Shown piece after piece: positions 54,209-62,990 of a DNA stretch of 64,000 nt. The notes below the pieces were generated by a model. The model did not search any database. It saw only the letters and a list, made by a program, of their open reading frames with translations, and was not told the origin of the DNA. Made by a program: the position numbers and the translations under genes. This DNA is from Pedobacter paludis (GTDB lineage: Bacteria > Bacteroidota > Bacteroidia > Sphingobacteriales > Sphingobacteriaceae), in assembly GCF_003173575.1 (NCBI RefSeq), contig NZ_QGNY01000001.1:372001-436000 (forward strand), given 5' to 3'. Each line of letters begins with the position of its first letter. Position 1 is the stretch's first letter.

Positions 54209-55813
54209 ATGATAACACTCCTTGATGTCCCAAATCCTGCTGGTTTAGCCGAGAACCCGCTGGATGCACTTATCGTGGCAGTAATCCTGCTCTTTATACT
54301 CAGCACCATCACCGAAAAGTTTACTGAACTGCTGCGGATGTACCCTTACCAATCAAAAATGCTGGGCTTGCTACTTTGCATCACGCTTTATATCCTAATT
54401 TTTCGAACCAGATCCCTCCAGGTAGATTTTCCCCCAAAAGCTTTTTTTGGCTTATTGCTATGCAACCTGCTATTGACCGTTATTCTGGTGGTCAATATTT
54501 TCTTCATCCCAAAGCACAAAGCAGGAACAAGTGCACCAGAAAATGGTTTCACCAGGCTTTTTTCTGTATTGAACAATGTAGCGAAAGGTAAAGTGACAAC
54601 TGAGGATGAAAAAATAAAAGAGGTAACTTTCCTGAGCTATATGGTCGGTTTAGTGGTTACTTTTTTATTCAATGCAAGTTTGTTCAGCTTCTTCGACACT
54701 TCAAATGCGGCAAAGCTGCAACCCATATCACCCTTTGCGAGTAATCAGGATTTCGCATTAGACCCAAAATTTTTCAACTTCACTTTTATCTCGCTGATTG
54801 GCTATTTGCTCACCGCTTTTTTTCTCTCTTTCGGCGCCAGGTTCTTTCACGACCTATTGGACAATTTATTGCAGGTCAAAAACCTGAAACGCAAACTCAA
54901 TGAAAAAGCAGATTACGATTTTGACAAGATCGAAGATTTTGATAACTACCTCAAAGCCCAGGAGAGACCACTTTTCGAGGCTTTCCTGCGCAAAAACCTA
55001 GAGGGACCAGGCATATTTTTTGAAAGCAAATTTCCCGAAATGGAAGTCATCGTACATCGTAGTGATGACAGCGTCAAGGTCCAGGACAACCTTTTTTATC
55101 AATCCCTGGTCGGAAAAAGACGAACCGTTAAAGTCAGCGTCAAATCCAGTCCAGAAATACAAACGCTATCAATCCCCTTATTTGCCTCCTCAAATATTGC
55201 CAACCAGTCCCCCTTTAACAACCTCCACGGAACTTTGGCTTATCAGGTCTTCTCGCAGGCAGATAATAAATCTTTCTTTTTAACCTGCTATCACGTGGTG
55301 TGGAACGGACATGACTGGGATAATTTTAATCCCGCACAAAATTCACTCATCGTGCATCCAATAGGTGGAGTAAACATTGGAACGGCAGTCAAAGCCATTA
55401 AAAATCGCTTGATCGACGCCGCACTAATTGAACCCTCCCCAGATGTAGATTTTCAAGGCCTGATCAGCGGAATAGGGCAAGTGAATAATAGCCGGGTACT
55501 AGATCCGGAGAATGATTTAAATATTGGCGTGAAAATGAACGGTAGCAGTTCCGGAAAAAAACTTGGCCGTATAGCAGAATTTAACAAAAGTGCACAAATC
55601 CGCTACCCCGACGGCCAGCTTCGCTATCTGGACAACTTAATTTTAATCAAACCCATTGAGGGGGCCTTTTTTTCAAAGGGTGGAGATTCCGGAGCTTTGA
55701 TCCTAGACAGCTTTGATGTCGCCATCGCCATGCTGGTGGCGGGAGATGAAGCGGATATCTCGCTCGCCATTCCTTTCTCCACTTTAAGAGATCAGTTAAA
55801 CATCAAAATTTAA
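54209..55813 (+). CDS. membrane-anchored trypsin-like serine protease
   Basis: 534 residues from the ATG at 54209; an in-frame TTG at 54110 is less likely. The N-terminal 230 residues contain about five hydrophobic segments, starting with LDALIVAVILLFILSTI. The C-terminal domain is trypsin-like with His in LTCYHVVW, Asp in LIDAALIEP and Ser in KGGDSGALIL. The order and the GDSG motif indicate an active protease. The protease domain faces the cytoplasm if the last segment runs out-to-in, which cannot be settled here. Trypsin-like effectors are known in several abortive systems. A secreted partner gene follows 4 bp later. Confidence 0.82.
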   Translation: MITLLDVPNPAGLAENPLDALIVAVILLFILSTITEKFTELLRMYPYQSKMLGLLLCITLYILIFRTRSLQVDFPPKAFFGLLLCNLLLTVILVVNIFFIPKHKAGTSAPENGFTRLFSVLNNVAKGKVTTEDEKIKEVTFLSYMVGLVVTFLFNASLFSFFDTSNAAKLQPISPFASNQDFALDPKFFNFTFISLIGYLLTAFFLSFGARFFHDLLDNLLQVKNLKRKLNEKADYDFDKIEDFDNYLKAQERPLFEAFLRKNLEGPGIFFESKFPEMEVIVHRSDDSVKVQDNLFYQSLVGKRRTVKVSVKSSPEIQTLSIPLFASSNIANQSPFNNLHGTLAYQVFSQADNKSFFLTCYHVVWNGHDWDNFNPAQNSLIVHPIGGVNIGTAVKAIKNRLIDAALIEPSPDVDFQGLISGIGQVNNSRVLDPENDLNIGVKMNGSSSGKKLGRIAEFNKSAQIRYPDGQLRYLDNLILIKPIEGAFFSKGGDSGALILDSFDVAIAMLVAGDEADISLAIPFSTLRDQLNIKI

Positions 55814-55817
55814 ATAT

Positions 55818-57248
55818 ATGAAATCCAAATTAACCCTCATGCTCACCCTTTTCATCAGCTTTTCGCTCAAAGCGCAAAATAACATTGAGCTCAGCTATGA
55901 TGCGGCCAGCAAAACACTTACTAAAACAACCACTAACGCGATTGTTTCGGCCTTTAATCCACTGACCGCTATCAACATCAAAGTGGCTAATCTGGGTACT
56001 GAAATCCTTGTGGTACGTGCTACCTATAATACCGAAGTCACTATAGCACAATCTAGGTCGGGAAATGAGATCAATATTGTACCCTTAAGCGCAGACCAGG
56101 TCAAGGAATACAGAACTTACGATATCAGCATTCAGGTTGGAAGTGCTCAGGCGGTTAACTATACTTATGTTGCCAAAAAAAACGATACCCCGACGGTAAA
56201 TAATTTACCTTCAAATTCCATCGCCGAGGAAATTAGGTTTTTATTCCCTCGGTTTAACATTAATGACTATGGCATAAAGGTGATAGCGGCGCGTGATGCG
56301 AGCTATCAATACACAGGCGATGATTATACCCACATCTTTTTGGATCAGTTCGGAAATGTTTTACTCGGAGTGATGCCCCAGGGTGTAGCCAACCGCCAGT
56401 ATATTGTGCACGTGGTTTACCTAACCGAGAAAGAAAACCCGAACCGCATCAGCTATTCCATCAACCAAACCAAAGGCGCTTTTAGCGCTACACTGGTTTT
56501 TAATAATGCCGGGCAAATGGGCAGTAACCTGGGTGCCCAGGCCGGGGGAAGTACTGATAAAACCGTGAGCTACGTCTGGAAACACCAGGAATTCCCCCTG
56601 CGCATTTCAACCGATAACATTGAATTTGAGCTTTATCGAAATAACATCACCTATGCCAGTACACCCGTTTTGGAGAGTACGCTAATCGCAAAAAAGACCA
56701 TTGAAATGACCAAACTCTACCATGGCTCTTTCGATGTAGGGGTGCTCAATACCCGCCTGGCTAACCCGAGTTATGAACTCTTGCCATCCAACTCAGCTCC
56801 TGATCAGAAAGTGGTCAAAGAATCCAATCAAGGAGACCGGATAGTGCTCACCGCGATGGCCACCTTTTATGTCTCCCCAATTGTCCTGCTCGAATCATTA
56901 ACGGGAAAAGACATTCCAAAATACAAACTATACGGCCGGAACTTTTTTGATGATCATAAGTTTTATGAGCGAATTTTTCCAAGCATAGGCGTTGCCGTGT
57001 CGGAAAAAGCCTTAAAAAACATATTCTTCGGTTTTAATTGGGAACTTGTTCGTGGCGCTTCGGTATTTGGCGGGGTGCATTATGGCGAGGTGAATACGTT
57101 CAGCCATGATGATAATTTTAAATTCCAGCAAACAGCGGTCAGCGAGGCGGACTTTAACTTGCGGACCAATAAACACTGGAAAAGGGGCCTCTCCTTCGGT
57201 GCCAATCTGGATGTACTGGTGATTACCAACTTACTGAAAGCCAAATAG
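55818..57248 (+). CDS. secreted protein of unknown function, partner of the trypsin-like protease
   Basis: 476 residues with a signal peptide (LTLMLTLFISFSLKAQ). The remainder is beta-rich and reads like an outer-membrane or periplasmic beta-domain: an early Ig-like region, a middle with EFPLRISTDNIEFELYRNN, and a C-terminal segment with FGFNWELVRGASVFGGVHYGEV that resembles beta-barrel strands. I do not recognise the family. It is co-transcribed with the membrane protease and may be its substrate, sensor or envelope anchor. A good terminator follows. Confidence 0.75.
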   Translation: MKSKLTLMLTLFISFSLKAQNNIELSYDAASKTLTKTTTNAIVSAFNPLTAINIKVANLGTEILVVRATYNTEVTIAQSRSGNEINIVPLSADQVKEYRTYDISIQVGSAQAVNYTYVAKKNDTPTVNNLPSNSIAEEIRFLFPRFNINDYGIKVIAARDASYQYTGDDYTHIFLDQFGNVLLGVMPQGVANRQYIVHVVYLTEKENPNRISYSINQTKGAFSATLVFNNAGQMGSNLGAQAGGSTDKTVSYVWKHQEFPLRISTDNIEFELYRNNITYASTPVLESTLIAKKTIEMTKLYHGSFDVGVLNTRLANPSYELLPSNSAPDQKVVKESNQGDRIVLTAMATFYVSPIVLLESLTGKDIPKYKLYGRNFFDDHKFYERIFPSIGVAVSEKALKNIFFGFNWELVRGASVFGGVHYGEVNTFSHDDNFKFQQTAVSEADFNLRTNKHWKRGLSFGANLDVLVITNLLKAK

Positions 57249-57288
57249 TTTTTCCTACAAAAGCATCCCACATTTAATAATCATACAG

Positions 57289-57316
57289 ACCCTGGCAAAT
57301 TTCGCCAGGGTTTTTT
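57289..57316 (+). terminator. intrinsic terminator after the trypsin-like operon
   Basis: ACCCTGGC (57289-57296) and GCCAGGGT (57304-57311) form a perfect 8-bp stem with a 7-nt loop, followed by a T-run to 57316. It lies 40 bp after the stop of the secreted-protein gene. Confidence 0.85.
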
Positions 57317-57331
57317 CATCTTAAAGCAGCT

Positions 57332-57472
57332 ATGCGCCACGAAGATGACCAGTCCGCCGAGCAGAAGTCCTGCGGGATTCTTTTAGCAAAAGCTTGGAAT
57401 GAGGACGCGGATAAGGTAGATTATCTCAATGCTAAATTAGCTGAGAAAATCCTGAAGGCCATTTTCAAATAG
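57332..57472 (+). CDS. small ORF, 46 codons, uncertain
   Basis: An ORF (start MRHEDDQSAEQ, end ILKAIFK) just after the terminator and 80 bp before the second sigma gene. Composition is plausible for a small soluble helical protein (acidic N-terminus, amphipathic C-terminus). No family is recognised and there is no independent evidence of translation. Confidence 0.35.
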   Translation: MRHEDDQSAEQKSCGILLAKAWNEDADKVDYLNAKLAEKILKAIFK

Positions 57473-57505
57473 TTCTTTAAGGCTACATGCCCGGCATTTT
57501 AAAAA

Positions 57506-57532
57506 ATTCACTATTATTGACTCATAATTCAC
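57506..57532 (+). repeat. ATTCAC direct repeat, 21 bp apart, before the second sigma gene
   Basis: ATTCAC at 57506-57511 and 57527-57532, the same word and the same 21-bp phasing as at 2185-2211 in the first locus. The repeats end 19 bp before the sigma start codon. Confidence 0.3.
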
Positions 57533-57551
57533 CAGATAACCACCTCGCTAA

Positions 57552-58151
57552 ATGGCCATTCAACCCCTTGCCAACGAAAAAGCTTTGCTTGCCGATGTCG
57601 CAAAGGGGGAGGAACGCGCTTTTAGTGAACTATTCAAAGGTTACGGACGGCCACTGGGCGCTTTTGTGCTGAAAATTACCCAATCCCCGGAACTAACCGA
57701 AGAAATCGTTCAGGATGCCTTCGTAAAAATCTGGATGCAGCGCGAGCGCTTAGCTGAAATCGAGAACTTCAGTGCCTACCTGTTCATCCTTTGCCGCAAC
57801 CACACCTTTGCCGCGCTGAAAAAACTCGCCAGCGAAAGGTTGAAAGCGATTGAAATCGAATCTGGCCTGCTGGAAGAAATGGATATGGAAGGCCTCGATA
57901 ACCCCGCAGAAGCGCTGCGTGAACGTATCGAACAGGCCGTGAGCAGATTGCCCGAACAGCAGCAACGCGTTTACCGGATGAGCCGATATCAGCGAATGAA
58001 ACACGAGGAAATCGCTGCCGAACTAGGTATTTCCCAGCAAACCGTTAAGAAACACATACAGCTTGCCCTGCAATTCATCCGCCGGGAAGCAGGTGATAAA
58101 GGCAACATTGGCGCAGTAGTCATACTGACCACCTCGTTAATGCTGCGTTAA
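57552..58151 (+). CDS. ECF RNA polymerase sigma factor, FecI-like (second locus)
   Basis: 199 residues. Region 2 is AFSELFKGYGRPLGAFVLKI with the LTEEIVQDAFVKIWM block; region 4 is LPEQQQRVYRMSRYQRMKHEE with LGISQQTVKKHIQLAL. It heads the second FecI/FecR/SusC/SusD locus. Its ATG follows the ATTCAC direct repeats. It is more GC-rich than the first sigma gene, and the two are paralogs with clearly different sequences. Confidence 0.93.
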   Translation: MAIQPLANEKALLADVAKGEERAFSELFKGYGRPLGAFVLKITQSPELTEEIVQDAFVKIWMQRERLAEIENFSAYLFILCRNHTFAALKKLASERLKAIEIESGLLEEMDMEGLDNPAEALRERIEQAVSRLPEQQQRVYRMSRYQRMKHEEIAAELGISQQTVKKHIQLALQFIRREAGDKGNIGAVVILTTSLMLR

Positions 58152-58173
58152 GCTTTAATTATTTTTTGATTTC

Positions 58174-58218
58174 CATTACCCCTTTAATAGGGCGTTTTTA
58201 CTCTTTAGCATAAAGGGG
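58174..58218 (+). promoter_or_regulatory. conserved two-block motif and inverted repeat between sigma and fecR (locus 2)
   Basis: CATTACCCCTTT (58174-58185), a 14-bp gap and ACTCTTTA (58200-58207), as in the first locus at 2129-2161. In this locus the first block also pairs perfectly with TAAAGGGG (58211-58218) through CCCCTTTA (58179-58186), an 8-bp stem with a 24-nt loop that ends 20 bp before the fecR start. Confidence 0.5.
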
Positions 58219-58238
58219 CATTATTGGCTCTAAGAAAA

Positions 58239-59417
58239 ATGCTTATGGCGCAACCAATCAATCATTTATTTCAGCGGTGCCTAGAGGGCCAAGCTACCCG
58301 CTCAGAGCAGCAGGAACTTTACGCACTGATCAGTGATGAGCGCAACGATGAGGCCCTGATGAGAGAGATCGAGACGGCTTATGAGCGCTTTGTCTATCAG
58401 AAAAACCCCTTTAGCCCACAGGTCGAAGCGCGTATGTTAAGCTTGATCACCAGCAAAGACCTGCCGAAAAGAAAACCTGTGAAAATGACGGCCATTAAAC
58501 GCTGGCGATGGGTGGCTGTGGCTGCCGCCGCGGCCATTGTCATTTGCATTTTTGGCATCCATCTATACCGGGTCCAGCAGCTTGAATCCGCCACGGATAA
58601 CGCCGTGATCCTGGCGCAAAAAATCAGCCCGGGCAACCAGGGCGCCACACTGACACTTTCCGATGGCCGCAAGATCGCGCTAAACGATCAAGCTAGCGGT
58701 ACCCTGGCGCAGGAAGCTGGGACTAGAATTATCAAAACCGTCAATGGTGGCATTCAGTATCAGCCCGGTGATGGCGCTGGCAGCCTAAACTATAATAGCC
58801 TTGGAACGGGGAAGGGACAAATCTACAGCCTGAACCTGCCCGATGGAACAGTGGTTTGGCTGAACGCGGCCTCTTTCATCCGTTATCCGAGCAATTTTGC
58901 AGCTAAAGGCAACAGGAGCGTAGAACTCAAGGGTGAGGCGTACTTTGAAGTGGCCAAAGATAAATCAAGGCCATTTGTCGTGACCTCCGGAAGTCAGACC
59001 GTAGAAGTACTGGGGACACACTTCAATGTCAACGCCTATGAGGATGAACCAAATCAAAAAACAACCCTAATCGAAGGAAGCATCAAAGTGGCTGTTCCCG
59101 GAGTTCAAAAACTGATCAACCCCGGAGAGCAGGCCAGCTTTACCAAGGGGCTACTACAAGTAGCCACTGCCAATACAGCAGATGCCATTGCCTGGAAAGA
59201 GGGAAAATTCCGTTTCAACGAAACGCCCATGGAAGAGCTCCTGCGACAGCTTGGACGCTGGTATGATTTGCAGCTGGAATTTCCAACTGGAGTGCCCCAA
59301 AGGCAATTCTCTGGCGGGATCAATCGGAACGTACCACTATCATCGGTATTGCAACTGCTAAAAGATGCGAAAATCAATTTTCGCTTAAACGGACGAAAAC
59401 TCATCGTATATAACTAA
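58239..59417 (+). CDS. FecR-family anti-sigma factor (second locus)
   Basis: 392 residues from the ATG at 58239; an in-frame TTG at 58224 and an ATG at 58245 are alternatives. A cytoplasmic anti-sigma segment is followed by one membrane span (WVAVAAAAAIVICIFGIHLY, about 90-110). The FecR domain has LPDGTVVWLNAASFIRYPSNF-type core and KGEAYFEVAKDKSRPFVV, and the C-terminal DUF4974 domain ends in INFRLNGRKLIVYN. It should control the sigma factor encoded 87 bp upstream in response to the SusC STN domain. Confidence 0.93.
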   Translation: MLMAQPINHLFQRCLEGQATRSEQQELYALISDERNDEALMREIETAYERFVYQKNPFSPQVEARMLSLITSKDLPKRKPVKMTAIKRWRWVAVAAAAAIVICIFGIHLYRVQQLESATDNAVILAQKISPGNQGATLTLSDGRKIALNDQASGTLAQEAGTRIIKTVNGGIQYQPGDGAGSLNYNSLGTGKGQIYSLNLPDGTVVWLNAASFIRYPSNFAAKGNRSVELKGEAYFEVAKDKSRPFVVTSGSQTVEVLGTHFNVNAYEDEPNQKTTLIEGSIKVAVPGVQKLINPGEQASFTKGLLQVATANTADAIAWKEGKFRFNETPMEELLRQLGRWYDLQLEFPTGVPQRQFSGGINRNVPLSSVLQLLKDAKINFRLNGRKLIVYN

Positions 59418-59460
59418 CATCAATTATTACCAATTACAGATCAACCAACCAAACCAAAAA

Positions 59461-59487
59461 ATGAAGAAAAAAATACCCTCCGGATAA
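59461..59487 (+). CDS. tiny leader ORF upstream of susC (locus 2)
   Basis: An 8-codon ORF (MKKKIPSG) after an A-run, 43 bp after fecR. Position, ATGAAG opening and following hairpins match the 10-codon ORF at 3586-3618. Translation is not shown. Confidence 0.35.
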   Translation: MKKKIPSG

Positions 59488-59519
59488 GGAAACAGACCAG
59501 CTAGGTGGACGAAAAAAAA

Positions 59520-59578
59520 CCGGAAAGTGTTCTCAGCACAATCCGGCAATATTATCGGGCCAACCTTCCGTTATGGCC
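59520..59578 (+). promoter_or_regulatory. two hairpins in the susC leader (locus 2)
   Basis: CCGGA (59520-59524) pairs with TCCGG (59542-59546); GGCCA (59558-59562) pairs with TGGCC (59574-59578). As in the first locus, two hairpins stand between the leader ORF and susC, without T-runs. Confidence 0.4.
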
Positions 59579-59638
59579 GGGCCATAGACGGTAAATGATT
59601 TACAAGGATTTCTCCAATCAACCCAACAAAACAAATGT

Positions 59639-62600
59639 ATGAAATTTAATATGTTTCACCTCAGGCTGCGCCAATATTGGCCGCCGGCAAAAGTTTTACG
59701 AATTATGAAGCTAACCACTTTCATAATGATCCTGGCCTTAAGTCAGCTCAGTGCCAAAACCCTCGCGCAGAAAATCAACCTGCAGTTTTCCAACACGCCG
59801 GTCGAAAAAGTCCTGCAACAGATTACCCGCCAGACCGGGACGGAATTTCTGTACGATTCGGGCGAACTCAAAAATAAGAAGATCAGCGTTAACCTCAGCG
59901 GCGCGAGCCTGGATGAAGCCTTGGGCACTATGTTGACCCCTTTAGGCCTGGAGTATAAAATCCGCGATAAAAATGTCGTTATTTCCCGCACCGAGGTGTC
60001 TATACTTGATAAAATCAAAAACTTTTTTTCTGATATCGATGTCCGGGGACGCATTGTAGACGAAGCTGGCAGACCTTTGGCAGGCGTAACGATAAAAATG
60101 AAAACGAATAGTCGGGGAACAATCAGTAATGCAAATGGCGAATTTTCGTTAAAAAATGTTGGTGAAAATACATTATTAGTTTTCAGCTTTCTGGGACGTG
60201 AGACTATTGAGATGCAAGCAAAAGAAGACGTTGGGCAGATAAGTATGATTCTTAGTGATTCAAGACTTGACGAAGTAGAGGTGACCGCATACGGAAAAAC
60301 TACCCAGCGTTTAACAACTGGGAACCAAATCACCATCGGTTCCAAAGATTTAGAAAAGAATCCCGTTACCAATGTATTAATGGCATTACAAGGTAGGGTT
60401 CCAGGATTGAACATTGCACAACAGTCAGGTTTTGTTAACGCTGGTGTTCGGTATCAAGTCCAGGGGAGTAATAGTATTCTAAATGGAAATGATCCCTATG
60501 TATTGGTGGACGGGGTGCCATATTTTTCAACGCTTCAAGGAAATCTGCTCGATGTGGGTAGTTCAGGTACGAGAGCTAATCAGGCTAATGGAAGTCCGCT
60601 TAGTTTTCTAAATCCCTCAGATATAGAGAGTGTTACTGTTCTTAAAGATGCAGATGCGACGGCTATATATGGTTCAAAAGCTGCCAATGGAGCAATCTTG
60701 ATTACAACAAAAAAAGGAGCCAGCGGGCCTTTGAAAGTTGATTTTCAATTTCAGCATGGCCGGAGTGCGCCTGCACGCCATCTGGATTTGATGAACACCG
60801 CCCAATATCTAGAGATGAGGCGAGAAGCGCTAAAAAATGATGGACTTAGTTTGCGACCTGTAGATTACGATATCAATGGAGTATGGGACAATACTCGCTA
60901 TACTGATTGGCAAAAGGAACTCATAAATAATTCTGCAAGCTTTACACAAGCAAATGTAACTCTCTCGGGCGGAACCAATAACGTAACTTATCTGATTGGA
61001 ACGAGTTTCAATCGGCAAACCCCATCAATCAAAGGTGATTTTAATGACAAAAAAGCTTCAATGCATTTTAATCTGAACGGGACTTCAAAAAATCAGAAGT
61101 TTAAATTCCAGTTTACCGGAAGTTATATGGATGATGTCAATCGCTTGCCGGTCACCGATCCTACAGCGGTAGCATTGAGACTTGCTCCGACAGCTCCACC
61201 ACTTTACAATCAGGACGGAAGCCTCAATTGGATGCCGAACACCTCAGGGGCAACAACCTTTAACAATCCTGTAGCAGCATTGGAAAATACCGTAAAGGAT
61301 CAGACCCAGTCTTTAACAACAAATGTACTGATGGGCTATGAACTATTAAAAGCTTTTAATTTAACGCTTAACGCGGGATACAACCGTTTAACTACTTATC
61401 AGCTCAGCAAGTTGCCAGTTGAAGCAAATACACCGGAAAACATTGAGAATGGCGTGCTTGCCAGCGCTGGATACCTCAATAATCGTCAGATTGGTTGGAA
61501 TATCGAACCCCAATTAACCTATAAAAGACAGACTTCATTTGGAAATTTAAATTTCCTACTGGGTTTGACTGCTCAGCAGTCAGATATGCAGAGTCAGGGC
61601 TTTAGCGGTGAAGGATATGTCAATACCGCTGCTATGGATGACCCCGGTCAGGCTAGCCAGATTTTTAAGAGCTATGGCGCGATGCCGCAGCTTTATAAAT
61701 CTCATGCGTTGTTTGCTCAGGCTGGCTATAATTATGATATGAGATTTCTACTGAACCTTACTGCCAGACGAGATGGAAGTAGTAGGTTTGGTGCTAATAA
61801 TAGGTTTCATAACTTCGGTGCAATTGGTTTAGGCTGGCTGTTTTCAAATGAAAAATGGTTAAAAGACAATAGCTTTTTTTCTTATGGTAAAATGAAATTT
61901 AGTTACGGAATTACAGGAAACGACCAAATCGCCAATTATCGATATTTAGCCCTCTACAGTAGCAATAGCGGTGACCTCACCTATGGTGGTGCCAGTAGTC
62001 TGGGGCTTTCACCAGTATACGCAATCGGTAACAATGATATTCAATGGGAGGAAACTCGTAAGTTAAACATCGGACTCGATCTTGGTTTTTTCAAAGACAG
62101 GGTATTACTTAGCGCGAATTACTACCTCAATCGAAGCAGTAACCAGCTTTTGGAGCGGGATATCAGCTCCACGGCAGGCGCGACTAAAATTACCGCAAAC
62201 CTTCCGGCAACCGTCCAGAATACAGGCCTGGAACTTACCCTGAATACCACAAATTTACAGACAAAATCCATAAACTGGAACACCAGCTTTAACCTGACTG
62301 TACCAAGAAACAAGCTCGTTGCTTATGAGAACCTCAACCAGTCCAGTTTGGCCAGTCAATACATAGTGGGTGAATCCCTAGATGTTAGACAACTCTACCC
62401 ATACGCCGGCGTTGATCCACAAACAGGTGTTTATACCTTTATTGATCATAATGGAAACCGTACAAGTAATCCGGATTATTTCAACGACAGGACTGTCAGA
62501 GTAAATGTTGGTCAACGCTTTTACGGAGGAATTGAAAATTCACTTTCCTACAAGGGTTTCGGTATTAGCTTTCTTATAACCTTTGTAAGACAAATTGCAT

Positions 62601-62983
62601 CGTTAAATTACCAAGCTTATAATCCTGGTAGGCTGAATATCAATGTTCCAGTTAGCTTTCTCGATCGTTGGCAAAAGCCTGGCGATGTAGCAACCTTTCA
62701 ACGTTATAATTCAAACAACAGTCTGGCAACTTCTCGAAGCAACTTAAATGAAAGTGAGGGTAATTATGGTGATGCCTCATACATCAGACTCAAAAATCTG
62801 TCTTTGTCATATACGCTGCCAGAAAAATTCAGGAATAGTCTACTGCTGAAAAACACAAGGATTTTTGTGCAGGGCAATAACCTGTTGACCTTTACGAAAT
62901 ATCAAGGTATCGATCCGGAGACCTTAATTATTTCTATGCCACCTATGCGCCTCATTACTTTCGGAGCACAAGTTTCATTTTAA
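59639..62983 (+). CDS. SusC/RagA-family TonB-linked outer-membrane transporter with STN domain (second locus)
   Basis: 1114 residues, same architecture as the first SusC: signal peptide ending near LSAKTLAQ, STN domain (about 47-120), CarboxypepD_reg-like domain (about 137-210, VRGRIVDEAGRPLAGVTIKM), plug with VLKDADATAIYGSKAANGAI, and beta-barrel ending in FGAQVSF. It should import the locus's substrate and signal to FecR. The first ~420 bp (signal and STN region) are clearly more GC-rich than the rest of the gene, which may mark a recombination joint near 60050. Confidence 0.95.
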   Translation: MKFNMFHLRLRQYWPPAKVLRIMKLTTFIMILALSQLSAKTLAQKINLQFSNTPVEKVLQQITRQTGTEFLYDSGELKNKKISVNLSGASLDEALGTMLTPLGLEYKIRDKNVVISRTEVSILDKIKNFFSDIDVRGRIVDEAGRPLAGVTIKMKTNSRGTISNANGEFSLKNVGENTLLVFSFLGRETIEMQAKEDVGQISMILSDSRLDEVEVTAYGKTTQRLTTGNQITIGSKDLEKNPVTNVLMALQGRVPGLNIAQQSGFVNAGVRYQVQGSNSILNGNDPYVLVDGVPYFSTLQGNLLDVGSSGTRANQANGSPLSFLNPSDIESVTVLKDADATAIYGSKAANGAILITTKKGASGPLKVDFQFQHGRSAPARHLDLMNTAQYLEMRREALKNDGLSLRPVDYDINGVWDNTRYTDWQKELINNSASFTQANVTLSGGTNNVTYLIGTSFNRQTPSIKGDFNDKKASMHFNLNGTSKNQKFKFQFTGSYMDDVNRLPVTDPTAVALRLAPTAPPLYNQDGSLNWMPNTSGATTFNNPVAALENTVKDQTQSLTTNVLMGYELLKAFNLTLNAGYNRLTTYQLSKLPVEANTPENIENGVLASAGYLNNRQIGWNIEPQLTYKRQTSFGNLNFLLGLTAQQSDMQSQGFSGEGYVNTAAMDDPGQASQIFKSYGAMPQLYKSHALFAQAGYNYDMRFLLNLTARRDGSSRFGANNRFHNFGAIGLGWLFSNEKWLKDNSFFSYGKMKFSYGITGNDQIANYRYLALYSSNSGDLTYGGASSLGLSPVYAIGNNDIQWEETRKLNIGLDLGFFKDRVLLSANYYLNRSSNQLLERDISSTAGATKITANLPATVQNTGLELTLNTTNLQTKSINWNTSFNLTVPRNKLVAYENLNQSSLASQYIVGESLDVRQLYPYAGVDPQTGVYTFIDHNGNRTSNPDYFNDRTVRVNVGQRFYGGIENSLSYKGFGISFLITFVRQIASLNYQAYNPGRLNINVPVSFLDRWQKPGDVATFQRYNSNNSLATSRSNLNESEGNYGDASYIRLKNLSLSYTLPEKFRNSLLLKNTRIFVQGNNLLTFTKYQGIDPETLIISMPPMRLITFGAQVSF

Positions 62984-62990
62984 ATCCCAT

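Noticed and set aside
59743..60414. 223-residue antisense ORF within the second susC
   Set aside because: Antisense to a conserved gene with every SusC domain in frame; composition is Ser/Leu/Arg-rich as in shadow frames.
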